Shown piece after piece: positions 27,758 to 35,339 of a stretch of 64,000 bases of DNA. The position numbers were made by a program, and so were the translations under genes. The stretch comes from Parapedobacter luteus (GTDB lineage: Bacteria > Bacteroidota > Bacteroidia > Sphingobacteriales > Sphingobacteriaceae), in the NCBI RefSeq assembly GCF_900168055.1, contig NZ_FUYS01000004.1:62001-126000 (forward strand). The letters run 5' to 3'. Positions within the stretch are counted from its first letter, which is position 1. Every line of letters begins with the position of its first letter. The notes below the pieces were generated by a model that searched no databases, had not been told where the DNA came from, and saw only the letters and a list, made by a program, of their open reading frames with translations.

Positions 27758-28846
27758 CTAAACTTTTTCTTTCTGCAACAAAGCAGGAACAGTTTTCAGT
27801 AAAATCTTCAAATCCATCCAGAAAGAGAAGTGCGTAGCGTAGTCATTATCCAAGCGCCGACGCTCTTCATCTGACATCTCACTTTTCCCGCGTTTCGTCA
27901 CCTGCCATAGCCCGGTGATTCCAGCAGGCCCTAAAAACCGCATCGCCCATTCGTCAGACGTTAATTCTTGCGCTTCATAGAGCGGTAACGGCCGGTTTCC
28001 CACTAATGACATATCGCCCCTAAACACATTAAAAAGTTGCGGCAGCTCGTCTAAACTGGTGTTGCGTAAAAACGATCCCAATCGCGTTACACGCGGGTCA
28101 TCTTTAATCTTGACAAATGCCGATGTCCCTCCATTTGCGGCATATTGGTTCAAGGCGGCAAGCTTTTCAAGTTCTTTATCCGCATTTACCTTCATGGATC
28201 GGAACTTGTAAAAACTAAAAACCTTGTACCCTGTTCCGGCACGTTTACTCTTATAGATAATTGGTCCTTTCGAATCCAGTTTAATCAGTAAAGCAATGAC
28301 GGCCATCAATGGAGCTAACAACAACAATAATGTACCTGAAAATAAGATATCAAACGCCCGTTTGGACAATGGAATTTGATACGGTTGTGCCTGTCCCTCC
28401 CGTGTGCGGACCGAAGCGTGCTTATCCCCGATCAACTTGAACTTGACAAGAAATTTCAGCCGTTCTTCGATATTCGACACGTTGAATGGATAGCAATAAA
28501 TATCGCTCACATACGGCGCAAACATCTCGGTCAACAACGCCCTGTTATTTTTGAATCCAAGAAGGATAATACTGACAGAACGCGAAAGGGGGTTAGCCTT
28601 TATTCCTTTGATAAACGAATGAATGCTTGACAACTCGTCTTCCACTTCCAGGATAAGGATATCGGGAATGCTGAGAATGGACTGGTTTTCGACGTGCCTT
28701 TTGACATCAGCCAATTTGCTGAACCGGATAACATCAATATCATCATGGAGCGCCTCATCCAATTCATCGACGAATTTGGTTCCCAGATAAGCTACGGAAA
28801 TCGTTAGAAATTTATTTTCTTGTTTTATCTTAGTTAACAAATCCAT
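27758..28846 (-). CDS. Initiating undecaprenyl-phosphate sugar transferase with N-terminal pseudo-receiver
   Basis: 362 residues. The C-terminal part (about 155-360) is a bacterial sugar transferase: RAFDILFSG with one membrane helix, FYKFRSM, SLDELPQLFNVF and GDMSLVGNRP, the same family as WcaJ/WbaP/PglC. It should load the first sugar phosphate onto the lipid carrier. Residues 1-135 resemble a response-regulator receiver fold, but the phospho-Asp position is Glu (E67 in PDILILEVED) and the conserved Lys before Pro is Tyr (Y119). The gene overlaps the true receiver gene upstream by 17 nt. A regulatory input to the first step of synthesis is therefore likely (inference). Confidence 0.87.
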   Translation of the reverse strand: MDLLTKIKQENKFLTISVAYLGTKFVDELDEALHDDIDVIRFSKLADVKRHVENQSILSIPDILILEVEDELSSIHSFIKGIKANPLSRSVSIILLGFKNNRALLTEMFAPYVSDIYCYPFNVSNIEERLKFLVKFKLIGDKHASVRTREGQAQPYQIPLSKRAFDILFSGTLLLLLAPLMAVIALLIKLDSKGPIIYKSKRAGTGYKVFSFYKFRSMKVNADKELEKLAALNQYAANGGTSAFVKIKDDPRVTRLGSFLRNTSLDELPQLFNVFRGDMSLVGNRPLPLYEAQELTSDEWAMRFLGPAGITGLWQVTKRGKSEMSDEERRRLDNDYATHFSFWMDLKILLKTVPALLQKEKV

Positions 28847-29219
28847 AGGACGATGTGTTAAATATACCTCCGATAACTTCTTTTAAAACAAGCGGATCAA
28901 ATGGTTTACGAAGACATTTATTGACCGAGTAGGGCAAGCGATCCAGTTCTTCCAAGATATTCTCCGAGGCAGACAGTACGATGACCGGAATATCGCTATA
29001 TAAGCCACTTATCTTGATACATTTCAAAAATGACTTTCCATCCATAAAAGGCATCATCCAATCCATGATAATCAAGTCGGGCAATTGATGTTGTTCAAGC
29101 CAAAGAAACGCTTCGAAGCCGTTTGCGGCGACCTTCACATCAAAATCCTTGGAAAGGATAAAACACAGCAACCGCTGTATGGTTGGTTCGTCTTCTATTA
29201 ACAGTATTTTTTTCTTCAT
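28830..29219 (-). CDS. Single-domain response regulator (receiver only)
   Basis: 129 residues, a complete receiver domain with no output domain: acidic pocket EDE near 9-11, phosphoacceptor D53 in IIMDWMMP, Ser in VLSAS and K105 in LRKPFD. It is probably phosphorylated by a histidine kinase encoded elsewhere and acts by protein contact. The overlap of 17 nt with the sugar-transferase gene, whose N-terminus is a degenerate receiver, suggests the two proteins meet. It is the first gene of the operon preceded by the 29313 inverted repeat. Confidence 0.9.
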   Translation of the reverse strand: MKKKILLIEDEPTIQRLLCFILSKDFDVKVAANGFEAFLWLEQHQLPDLIIMDWMMPFMDGKSFLKCIKISGLYSDIPVIVLSASENILEELDRLPYSVNKCLRKPFDPLVLKEVIGGIFNTSSYGFVN

Positions 29220-29312
29220 ACCTCGCTGGATGGATGAGTAACGTATTTTTCAGCAGCAAATCTCCGTCATTTTTCATAAAAAGAACCTAAAAAACCCTGC
29301 AAATCAATCCAA

Positions 29313-29332
29313 TTGTAGCGATTCCACTACAC
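29313..29332. promoter_or_regulatory. Copy 4 of the locus-wide inverted repeat (TTGTAG-N8-CTACAC)
   Basis: Left half TTGTAG, 8-nt spacer cgattcca, right half CTACAC: 11 of 12 positions. It lies 94 nt before the response-regulator operon (minus) and 163 nt before the phosphopantetheinyl transferase gene (plus). Confidence 0.6.
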
Positions 29333-29494
29333 GGGTTCGCGACAACTGGCTAAAACTAAAGTCCGCTATGCATCCATGGCATAAGAATCCGCCCCATCTT
29401 CCAATTCCCGCATTTAATCGCTATTTTTGATTGCTAATCCATGCCATACATCGTTTCGAATAAGGTTGGAGTCGCTGATTAGCATATTATATAA

Positions 29495-30253
29495 ATGACA
29501 AATACAACAGTTATTTCCACTTGGTTGGACGAAACGAAATGGACCGATGGCTGGAACATTATCCAGCGCGGCACCCAAAGCGGGCAACCGGCTATTTGGG
29601 TGGTTGATCCTTCGGAGGCGAACGCGCGGTTAATGGGACAGTATGCCAACATCCTAAGCCGTGAAGAGATCCTAAGGAGCGAACGGTTCCATCAACCCGC
29701 TCATGCTACGCGTTTCAAAGTCGCCCATGCACTGCTTCGACTGCTGTTGGCGAATTCAACAGGTACTTCCGCCAACACCGTCCACTTTGAAAAGGGCCAT
29801 CATAACAAGCCCTTGTTGTCCGCTCAGGCTAGCAGCGCCATGGAATTTAACTTGTCCTATACAGCGCACAAGGTCATGATTGGGACGGCCCCTCATTCCA
29901 TCGGTATTGACATCGAGTGGTTACAACGCCCATTGGATATCGAAGATATGCTAACGGCATGTTTTTCTACGAACGAAATTGCCTATATCAAATCCCGTAC
30001 GAACGATATGCTGCTACGTTTTTATACCTTATGGACCAGAAAGGAGGCCATTTTGAAATTAACCGGTGAAGGGATAGGCGAACATCTTCCGCATTTTGAA
30101 GTATTGGACGGTATTTGCGAGGCAAGGAAGGAAGTGATCGGTGGCCAGCCGCCGGACCGTATCTTCCTTTATTCATTTTGTATCGGCGATGACTTTATCG
30201 GATGCGTGGCCACCCCGATGCCGGTTAATCGTTTTTTTCTTTACAGGATATAG
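29495..30253 (+). CDS. Sfp-type 4'-phosphopantetheinyl transferase
   Basis: 252 residues with the family blocks in order: RFKVAHALLRLLL, HNKPLLS, MEFNLSYTAHKVMIG, GIDIEWLQR (metal-binding Asp/Glu) and FYTLWTRKEAILKLTGEG (the WxxKEA motif). It transfers phosphopantetheine from CoA to the Ser of a carrier domain; the obvious client in the window is the NRPS carrier near 2235. A single plus gene, it ends at the strong terminator at 30319. Its placement inside the regulated locus suggests coordinated expression with the NRPS. Confidence 0.9.
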   Translation: MTNTTVISTWLDETKWTDGWNIIQRGTQSGQPAIWVVDPSEANARLMGQYANILSREEILRSERFHQPAHATRFKVAHALLRLLLANSTGTSANTVHFEKGHHNKPLLSAQASSAMEFNLSYTAHKVMIGTAPHSIGIDIEWLQRPLDIEDMLTACFSTNEIAYIKSRTNDMLLRFYTLWTRKEAILKLTGEGIGEHLPHFEVLDGICEARKEVIGGQPPDRIFLYSFCIGDDFIGCVATPMPVNRFFLYRI

Positions 30254-30318
30254 CCTGCTTCCGGCTCACGATAGCACGTCGTGCAGAAAAGTAACGCATT
30301 AGCTATGCCATGAACGAA

Positions 30319-30352
30319 AAAAGCCACGGCAATATATACTGCCGTGGCTTTT
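30319..30352. terminator. Bidirectional intrinsic terminator
   Basis: AAAAGCCACGGCA (30319-30331), an 8-nt loop, then TGCCGTGGCTTTT (30340-30352): a 13-bp perfect stem with A/T flanks on both sides. It lies between the convergent PPTase and rpmA genes and marks the right border of the polysaccharide locus. Confidence 0.9.
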
Positions 30353-30375
30353 ATGTATCATTAACCGCTCGCTCG

Positions 30376-30789
30376 TTAGGCCCCTTCTTCGGCGCTCGCT
30401 TCCGCGGTTTCAGCTTTTGCTTTCTTGGCTTTGGCAGGTTTATCAGCGACTTCTCCATCCGCCTTAGCTTCTACTTCAGCCGCTGCTGGCTTTTGCGCAG
30501 CCGACTTAGGCTGCTCAGCTGCCACCGTTTCCTTTTCAAACGGCACCACCGAAACGTACGATTTGTTATTTGCCTTTTTGCGGAACACCACTTTGCCATC
30601 GATCAAGGCAAACAACGTATGATCCTTACCAATGCCCACATTGACGTCAGGATGGTGTTTGGTACCACGCTGACGGACGATGATATTTCCAGCGATGGCC
30701 TGTTGACCACCAAATATTTTCACTCCTAAACGTTTGCTATGTGACTCACGGCCGTTCTTCGAACTACCCGCACCTTTTTTATGTGCCAT
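30376..30789 (-). CDS. rpmA: 50S ribosomal protein L27 with C-terminal extension
   Basis: 137 residues. [24 protein letters not shown] and [32 protein letters not shown] sequence identify L27, which places its N-terminus near the peptidyl transferase centre. The usual length is about 85; here roughly 50 extra residues, rich in Ala, Lys and Glu, follow the core. The flexible tail is compositionally simple and probably peripheral. It lies downstream of rplU in the normal pair (60-nt gap). Confidence 0.96.
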   Translation of the reverse strand: MAHKKGAGSSKNGRESHSKRLGVKIFGGQQAIAGNIIVRQRGTKHHPDVNVGIGKDHTLFALIDGKVVFRKKANNKSYVSVVPFEKETVAAEQPKSAAQKPAAAEVEAKADGEVADKPAKAKKAKAETAEASAEEGA

Positions 30790-30849
30790 GTCTTTACTTA
30801 GTTTGTATCGTTAAAGGCTAATGCCTAAGTTAAACAATCTTTCCTTTAA

Positions 30850-31161
30850 TTATAAGGTAATGCCCGTAATCTCAATTTTGGTAAATTGCTGACGGTGCCC
30901 ATTTTTCTTTTTGTACCCCTTACGGCGTTTCTTCTTGAAAACGATCACCTTATCACCTTTCAAATGTGACAAAATTTTAGCCGAAACTTTGGCACCTTCC
31001 ACCGTAGGGGCTCCTATGGTAAACTTACCACCATTTTCTGCTAACAATACATTGTCAAATTCAATACTAGCGCCCTCATCCCCTTGCAAACGGTGTACAA
31101 AGAGCTGTTGGTCTTTTGCAACTTTGAATTGCTGTCCGGCTATATTTACTATTGCGTACAT
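30850..31161 (-). CDS. rplU: 50S ribosomal protein L21
   Basis: 103 residues, standard length. [14 protein letters not shown] at the N-terminus and [20 protein letters not shown] near the C-terminus are diagnostic. It binds 23S rRNA in the large subunit. It is the first gene of the rplU-rpmA operon, preceded by a consensus Bacteroidota promoter at 31207-31237. Confidence 0.97.
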   Translation of the reverse strand: MYAIVNIAGQQFKVAKDQQLFVHRLQGDEGASIEFDNVLLAENGGKFTIGAPTVEGAKVSAKILSHLKGDKVIVFKKKRRKGYKKKNGHRQQFTKIEITGITL

Positions 31162-31206
31162 TGTTAATGGATTAATAAATTAAATTTGTCTCTAAAATTC
31201 GAAGCG

Positions 31207-31237
31207 CAAAGATAATGCTTTATTTCTATTATTCAAA
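31207..31237 (-). promoter_or_regulatory. Promoter of rplU-rpmA
   Basis: On the minus strand TTTG (31237-31234), 19 nt, then TATCTTTG (31214-31207): an exact match to TTTG-N19-TAnnTTTG. The start codon is 46 nt further on. Confidence 0.8.
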
Positions 31238-31267
31238 CAAAAAGCATAAAAATTATCCTGACAGAAC

Positions 31268-31298
31268 TTTGATATCAAAAAGTTTATCCCTAAATTTG
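31268..31298 (+). promoter_or_regulatory. Promoter of rpsF-rpsR-rplI
   Basis: TTTG (31268-31271), 19 nt, TAAATTTG (31291-31298): exact match to the Bacteroidota consensus, with the rpsF ATG 52 nt downstream. It is divergent from the rplU promoter. Confidence 0.8.
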
Positions 31299-31350
31299 CA
31301 ACCCGTTTCAAGACGGAGTATTTTAATTCATTCTATTTTAAACGAAAAGT

Positions 31351-31722
31351 ATGCAACAGTACGAAACCGTTATCATTCTTACCCCGTTGCTTTCTGAAGA
31401 AGTTTCGAAGGAGGTTATTGCCAAATTCCGGAACATCCTTACTGAAGGCGGAGCCGAAATTGTCCATGAAGACAATTGGGGTTTGAAAAAACTTGCGTAT
31501 CCGATTGAAAAAAAGACAACCGGATTTTATCACCTTACAGAATTCAAGGCTCCAGGTGAATTGATTGGTAAACTGGAAATTGAATACAAGCGTGACGAGC
31601 GAGTAATGCGTTTCCTGACCATCAAATTAGACAAACACGCCATTGCTTACAACGAAAAGAAACGCAGTGGTGCTTTCAACAAAAAGGCTGAAGCGCCTAA
31701 AACAGAGGAGGTAGCAAACTAA
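31351..31722 (+). CDS. rpsF: 30S ribosomal protein S6
   Basis: 123 residues. MQQYETVIILTPLLSEE at the start, and NWGLKKLAYPIEKKTTGFYHL and LDKHA further in, are typical of S6, which binds the 16S central domain together with S18. Short Lys/Glu-rich tail. Its stop overlaps the rpsR start by one base (TAATG), so translation is coupled. Confidence 0.97.
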   Translation: MQQYETVIILTPLLSEEVSKEVIAKFRNILTEGGAEIVHEDNWGLKKLAYPIEKKTTGFYHLTEFKAPGELIGKLEIEYKRDERVMRFLTIKLDKHAIAYNEKKRSGAFNKKAEAPKTEEVAN

Positions 31723-31985
31723 TGGCAAACGAACAAATTCAATACGTGACCGCCCCCAAGGTGGAGGACAACCGTAAGAAATACTGCCGCTTCAAGAAAA
31801 ATGGCATCAAATACATCGACTACAAAGACGCCAACTTCCTGTTGAAATTTGTCAATGACCAGGGCAAGGTGTTGCCCCGCCGGCTTACCGGTACTTCGTT
31901 GAAGTTTCAGCGTAAGGTAGCTCAAGCAGTAAAGCGCGCACGCCACATTGGTTTGTTGCCTTATGTCACAGATTCACTAAAATAG
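31722..31985 (+). CDS. rpsR: 30S ribosomal protein S18
   Basis: 87 residues, normal length for the Bacteroidota form. KKYCRFKKNGIKYIDYKD, then LPRRLTGTSLKFQRKVAQAVKRARHIGLLPY, are the S18 signature. It partners S6 on the platform of the small subunit. It lies between rpsF (overlapping) and rplI (13 nt gap). Confidence 0.97.
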   Translation: MANEQIQYVTAPKVEDNRKKYCRFKKNGIKYIDYKDANFLLKFVNDQGKVLPRRLTGTSLKFQRKVAQAVKRARHIGLLPYVTDSLK

Positions 31986-31998
31986 GGAGGGAAACGAC

Positions 31999-32442
31999 AT
32001 GGAAGTAATTTTAAAGCAAGATATCAAGAAGTTGGGTGAAAAGGATGACGTTGTCACCGTAAAGCCCGGATATGGACGCAATTACCTCATCCCCCAGGGA
32101 TTCGCGGTATTAGCTACCCCGTCTGCCAAGAAGGTGCTCGCCGAAAACATCCGTCAAGCGCAATTCAAGCAGGAAAAAATCAAAAAGGACGCTACGCAAT
32201 TGGCCAATAAGCTGGAAGGTGTGAAATTGACGATTGGCGCGAAGGCCGGTGAAACTGGAAAGATTTTTGGTTCGGTAAACAGCATCCAAATTGCCGAAGC
32301 ATTGAAAAAGCAAGGTTTTGACGTAGACCGCCGTCGCATCACCTTTGAGCAAGACCCAAAAGTGTTAGGCGAATATGTAGCCAACCTTAACTTGCATAAG
32401 GAAGTAAAGGTTCAGGTGCCTTTTGAAGTGGTTGCTGAATAG
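31999..32442 (+). CDS. rplI: 50S ribosomal protein L9
   Basis: 147 residues. MEVILKQDIKKLGEKDDVVTVKPGYGRNYLIP is the N-terminal rRNA-binding domain; a long helix and a C-terminal domain (KIFGSVNSIQIAEALKKQG) follow. It is the third gene of the operon, with the terminator at 32470. Confidence 0.97.
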   Translation: MEVILKQDIKKLGEKDDVVTVKPGYGRNYLIPQGFAVLATPSAKKVLAENIRQAQFKQEKIKKDATQLANKLEGVKLTIGAKAGETGKIFGSVNSIQIAEALKKQGFDVDRRRITFEQDPKVLGEYVANLNLHKEVKVQVPFEVVAE

Positions 32443-32469
32443 CAGACCGAATAGTATCTAACAAAAAAA

Positions 32470-32498
32470 GCCGTCCCATTATCTGGGATGGCTTTTTT
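32470..32498 (+). terminator. Intrinsic terminator of the rpsF operon
   Basis: GCCGTCCCA (32470-32478) pairs with TGGGATGGC (32484-32492) with one G-U pair, followed by TTTTTT. An A-run precedes it, so it could also act weakly on the other strand. Confidence 0.88.
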
Positions 32499-32612
32499 GT
32501 TAGCTTGGTAACATCAGAGAACGTAATCCAATACGTATCCACAGCAAAACAAAATCCAGCGACAATCCAAGCGACAAGCAGGCTAATCGCCCCTTTCCCA
32601 CCAACCAACCTA

Positions 32613-33257
32613 TTACTTTTCGGATTCTATCATATCAAAAAGCCGGATTAGATCTGCTTCTTTCTTAATATTCAATCGGTATTGCTTCTGGCGCTCTGCA
32701 ATATTTTCACCTGGAAAAATTCTCTCCAAGTCATCGACCGTCTTAAATTTAACCAGTTGCTGATCCACAACAGTGTAGTAGGTTGATGATGTTAACACGT
32801 TTTTGATTTGGTTAGGCTGGCCGAATGTCGCGGCTTGATCAACTAGCGACTTCACCGTTTTCTTATACAATGGAGCTTCTCCGTCAACGAGTATTTCAAG
32901 ATACCCCACTACCCCACTTAATTGGATAAAATTCAGTGTATCTCCCGTTGTCGGCTCAATAAGCGAAAAACCCGAGACCGGCTTATTAAAAGCTAGTGTG
33001 TTCCCTGCCTTATCTTTAAATACAAGTTGCTCCGCCAACATATCGTATAATAGATCGATATTTGTATAACTGCTACCGTCTGATAAGGTAACACGTCCTT
33101 TCGCCCAATCAGCAAACAGATAAGGGGATCCTTTGATACCTTGATATGACTGTCCCTTAATGGGCGTACCTCCAACAGGATCGGCCGATATCGTCCATTG
33201 ACCGAAACTGGCATTTATAAAAACACCTAAGCAGAGAAAAAAGAAAAGAGCTTTCAT
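32613..33257 (-). CDS. Secreted protein of unknown function
   Basis: 214 residues from the ATG at 33257; a TTG three codons upstream overlaps a terminator and is less likely. It has a clear signal peptide (ALFFFLCLGVFINASFGQ). The mature part begins with alternating strands (TLSDGSSYTNIDLLYDMLAEQLVFKDKAGNTL), recalling small periplasmic proteins that carry a YTNIDLLYD-like motif in Bacteroidota, and ends in a charged helix. I do not recognise a named family. A strong terminator sits directly upstream, so it needs its own promoter, which I cannot see clearly. Confidence 0.7.
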   Translation of the reverse strand: MKALFFFLCLGVFINASFGQWTISADPVGGTPIKGQSYQGIKGSPYLFADWAKGRVTLSDGSSYTNIDLLYDMLAEQLVFKDKAGNTLAFNKPVSGFSLIEPTTGDTLNFIQLSGVVGYLEILVDGEAPLYKKTVKSLVDQAATFGQPNQIKNVLTSSTYYTVVDQQLVKFKTVDDLERIFPGENIAERQKQYRLNIKKEADLIRLFDMIESEK

Positions 33258-33264
33258 AACATTC

Positions 33265-33298
33265 AAAAAAGGGAATCACTTCATAAAAAGTAATTCCC
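33265..33298 (-). terminator. Intrinsic terminator after the 33338 gene
   Basis: On the minus strand: GGGAATTACTT, 6-nt loop, AAGTGATTCCC, then TTTTTT. The 11-nt arms have one mismatch. It separates the SusC-SusD-33338 group from the 32613 gene. Confidence 0.85.
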
Positions 33299-33313
33299 GA
33301 TGTCAAAGAATAT

Positions 33314-33337
33314 TTAATTTACCAATGTGGGGTTGGT
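33314..33337 (-). pseudogene. Possible relic of a second SusD C-terminus
   Basis: Directly after the TAA stop of the 33338 gene, and in the same frame, the sequence continues T-N-P-T-L-V-N-stop. The intact SusD at 33868 ends L-T-N-P-A-L-V-N-stop; 16 of the last 21 bases agree. This looks like the last codons of a lost susD paralog. It is short enough that chance cannot be ruled out. Confidence 0.4.
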
Positions 33338-33721
33338 TTACTCAATCCCGATATACACTGTAAATTCTTCGTTGTTAAAAGTGAAAACGCCATTACTTGT
33401 CGAAAATGTTCCGGTTATTGTATAGATCCCGTTCGGGTAGGGAACGAAATGAACAATTGCGTCAATATTATAAACCGGCTCAATGATCCCGCCGTCAATA
33501 GTAGCGTATGCTTGTGTAATAAAAAACGAGTTGGTTCCACCAGATGGTTCAAACACAAAATCAAAACGGGCATTATATGGTGAATTCGTATAAACAATGC
33601 CGGAATAACGGTAATCATGCTTAACTCCACTTTTAGGCAAATGCATTTTAGATTCAACAAATTTTGTTGGAAATACAATCATTCCCAAAATGATGGCAAA
33701 AAAGGAAATTCTTTTTTTCAT
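33338..33721 (-). CDS. Small secreted beta-rich protein, unknown function
   Basis: 127 residues with a signal peptide (basic KKR, then SFFAIILGMIVF). The mature part is a run of beta-strand-like segments (YSGIVYTNSPYNARFDFVF, GIYTITGTFSTSNGVFTFNNEEF), suggesting a small beta-sandwich. No Cys and no recognised family. It lies 146 nt downstream of susD on the same strand with a hairpin between, and ends at a strong terminator, so it is probably a partly read-through third gene of the SusC/D unit. The function may be substrate binding at the surface (inference). Confidence 0.6.
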   Translation of the reverse strand: MKKRISFFAIILGMIVFPTKFVESKMHLPKSGVKHDYRYSGIVYTNSPYNARFDFVFEPSGGTNSFFITQAYATIDGGIIEPVYNIDAIVHFVPYPNGIYTITGTFSTSNGVFTFNNEEFTVYIGIE

Positions 33722-33826
33722 AGTATCCTAGCTATTAAGTATCATCAAAATCTCAGGGACTAACATATGGCCACAACATTGATTGAATACAAAAAATGCA
33801 TCAATCTATTATAGTTTATTATAACA

Positions 33827-33858
33827 GGATAAGGCCAAACTTTCATCCGGCCTTATCC
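33827..33858 (-). terminator. Hairpin after susD
   Basis: GGATAAGGCC (33827-33836) and GGCCTTATCC (33849-33858) form a perfect 10-bp stem with a 12-nt loop, starting 9 nt after the susD stop. The minus strand has no proper T-run behind it, so it may be a partial terminator or an mRNA-stabilising structure. Confidence 0.6.
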
Positions 33859-33867
33859 TCTATTAAG

Positions 33868-35319
33868 TTAGTTTACCAACGCTGGATTCGTTAGAATCTC
33901 AGCAGTAGGTATCGGATAAACATACCTATCATCCGACGGTTCAATACTGGCACCAGCGCCAACAGAAACGATGGGTTCAAGCCTGCGTTGCAAATCAGGA
34001 ATGCGGAAACCTTCTCCTAAAAGTTCTATCCGCCTTTCTGTTGCGATAGCCGTTAGAATGGCTTCCCTTGAAGTCAATCCCGCAAACTCATAATCAGGAT
34101 CTGAACGATGCCTTACGGCTTCTAAGAGTGCTATTGCACGGCCTTGATCTCCAACCTCAGCTTCCGCTTCAGCTAAGTTCAATAACACTTCGGCATAACG
34201 GATGATAGGCACCCAGTCGTCATAAGGTGAATCCCCACTCCATTTTGTCAAGATATGCCAAGCATCACTGTATACTTCCGTAAGGCTTCTACGCGCATCA
34301 GACTCCGGCCAAGCTTCGCGGTCGGCATAAATACCAGGAGCCGATTGATTGAGGTAATATTCAATATTCCCTACATTGTAATAATACCCAAGCTGATTCT
34401 GCGTGCCCGGAGCGTTTGTGTCTGCCATAGGAAATGAAAAAATGTTCTCCAATGTATTATATTGCGTGTACAAGGCCATCACGTCCGCTGATAGCACATG
34501 CGCAACATTGTTCGGGGAACTGAATGGAGCCGACGCCGAAACAATTTTATTTGCTTCTGTAATGACGTCTCCATGTCTCCCCATTGCCAGATACACCCTT
34601 GTTTTTAATGCTATTGCGGTATTTTTGTGCGCACGCGTCGTATTATTAGAACCTTGCGTAGCAGGCAATCCAGCTTCTGCGTCGTTCAGGTCCTGCAGAA
34701 TTTGGGCATACACATCGGCCACAGAGCTAGCAGCAAGTTCGTTGTTTGCAGAGTTTGTCTCCGGCTGCAAGCGCAAAGGCAATCCTCTAGATTGCCCATT
34801 ATCCAACGTATATGGCTTTGCAAACAATTGAACCAAAGCGTAATAAGTTAATCCACGAATGAATTTAGCTTCAGCTCGATATTGTGCTTCCAATTCGTCA
34901 CTGACTGCATCTGGATAGTTGTCGAAGTCGGCCAAAAATTTATTAATCCGGTTGATGGTTAGATATCCCTGGCTCCAGAAATTGGCAATATAAGTGTCAC
35001 TTGGATCATTTGTAAATTGGTAAGAACTGTAACCAGTCACCACGTTTGATGTCCGATTCCTAAATTCCTCCCCGCGGATATCGTTATATATCAAATACCG
35101 GCCACCGAATAATGCGCCGTTTTTGGCCGACCCATATAGCCCGTTTACTTGGGACAAAATGCGTTCCGGAGTTTCGAACGCCCTGTCTTCCGGAATAGAT
35201 GTCTCCGACGGATAACTTAAAAAATCATCCCCGCATGAAGATAACAGCGTAACTAAAGGCAGTGATAGTACCGCAACTTTTACGATAGTAGACTTAGTTT
35301 TTGAATATATTCGTTTCAT
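33868..35319 (-). CDS. SusD/RagB-family outer-membrane nutrient-binding lipoprotein
   Basis: 483 residues. Signal ending LLSSC (lipobox), then GDDFLSYPSETS, the conserved SusD start. The TPR-like helices and the C-terminal RRIELLGEGFRIPDLQRR region match the family. It captures a glycan or peptide ligand on the cell surface and passes it to the TonB-dependent partner encoded 20 nt upstream. No glycosidase or sigma/anti-sigma gene adjoins the pair, so the ligand cannot be deduced. Confidence 0.95.
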   Translation of the reverse strand: MKRIYSKTKSTIVKVAVLSLPLVTLLSSCGDDFLSYPSETSIPEDRAFETPERILSQVNGLYGSAKNGALFGGRYLIYNDIRGEEFRNRTSNVVTGYSSYQFTNDPSDTYIANFWSQGYLTINRINKFLADFDNYPDAVSDELEAQYRAEAKFIRGLTYYALVQLFAKPYTLDNGQSRGLPLRLQPETNSANNELAASSVADVYAQILQDLNDAEAGLPATQGSNNTTRAHKNTAIALKTRVYLAMGRHGDVITEANKIVSASAPFSSPNNVAHVLSADVMALYTQYNTLENIFSFPMADTNAPGTQNQLGYYYNVGNIEYYLNQSAPGIYADREAWPESDARRSLTEVYSDAWHILTKWSGDSPYDDWVPIIRYAEVLLNLAEAEAEVGDQGRAIALLEAVRHRSDPDYEFAGLTSREAILTAIATERRIELLGEGFRIPDLQRRLEPIVSVGAGASIEPSDDRYVYPIPTAEILTNPALVN

Positions 35320-35339
35320 GTGATATTCATCATTATAAA

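Noticed and set aside
30254-32600. Insertion sequence or integration border at the end of the polysaccharide locus
   Set aside because: No transposase, integrase, terminal repeats or duplicated target was seen; the locus ends at an ordinary terminator next to ribosomal protein genes.
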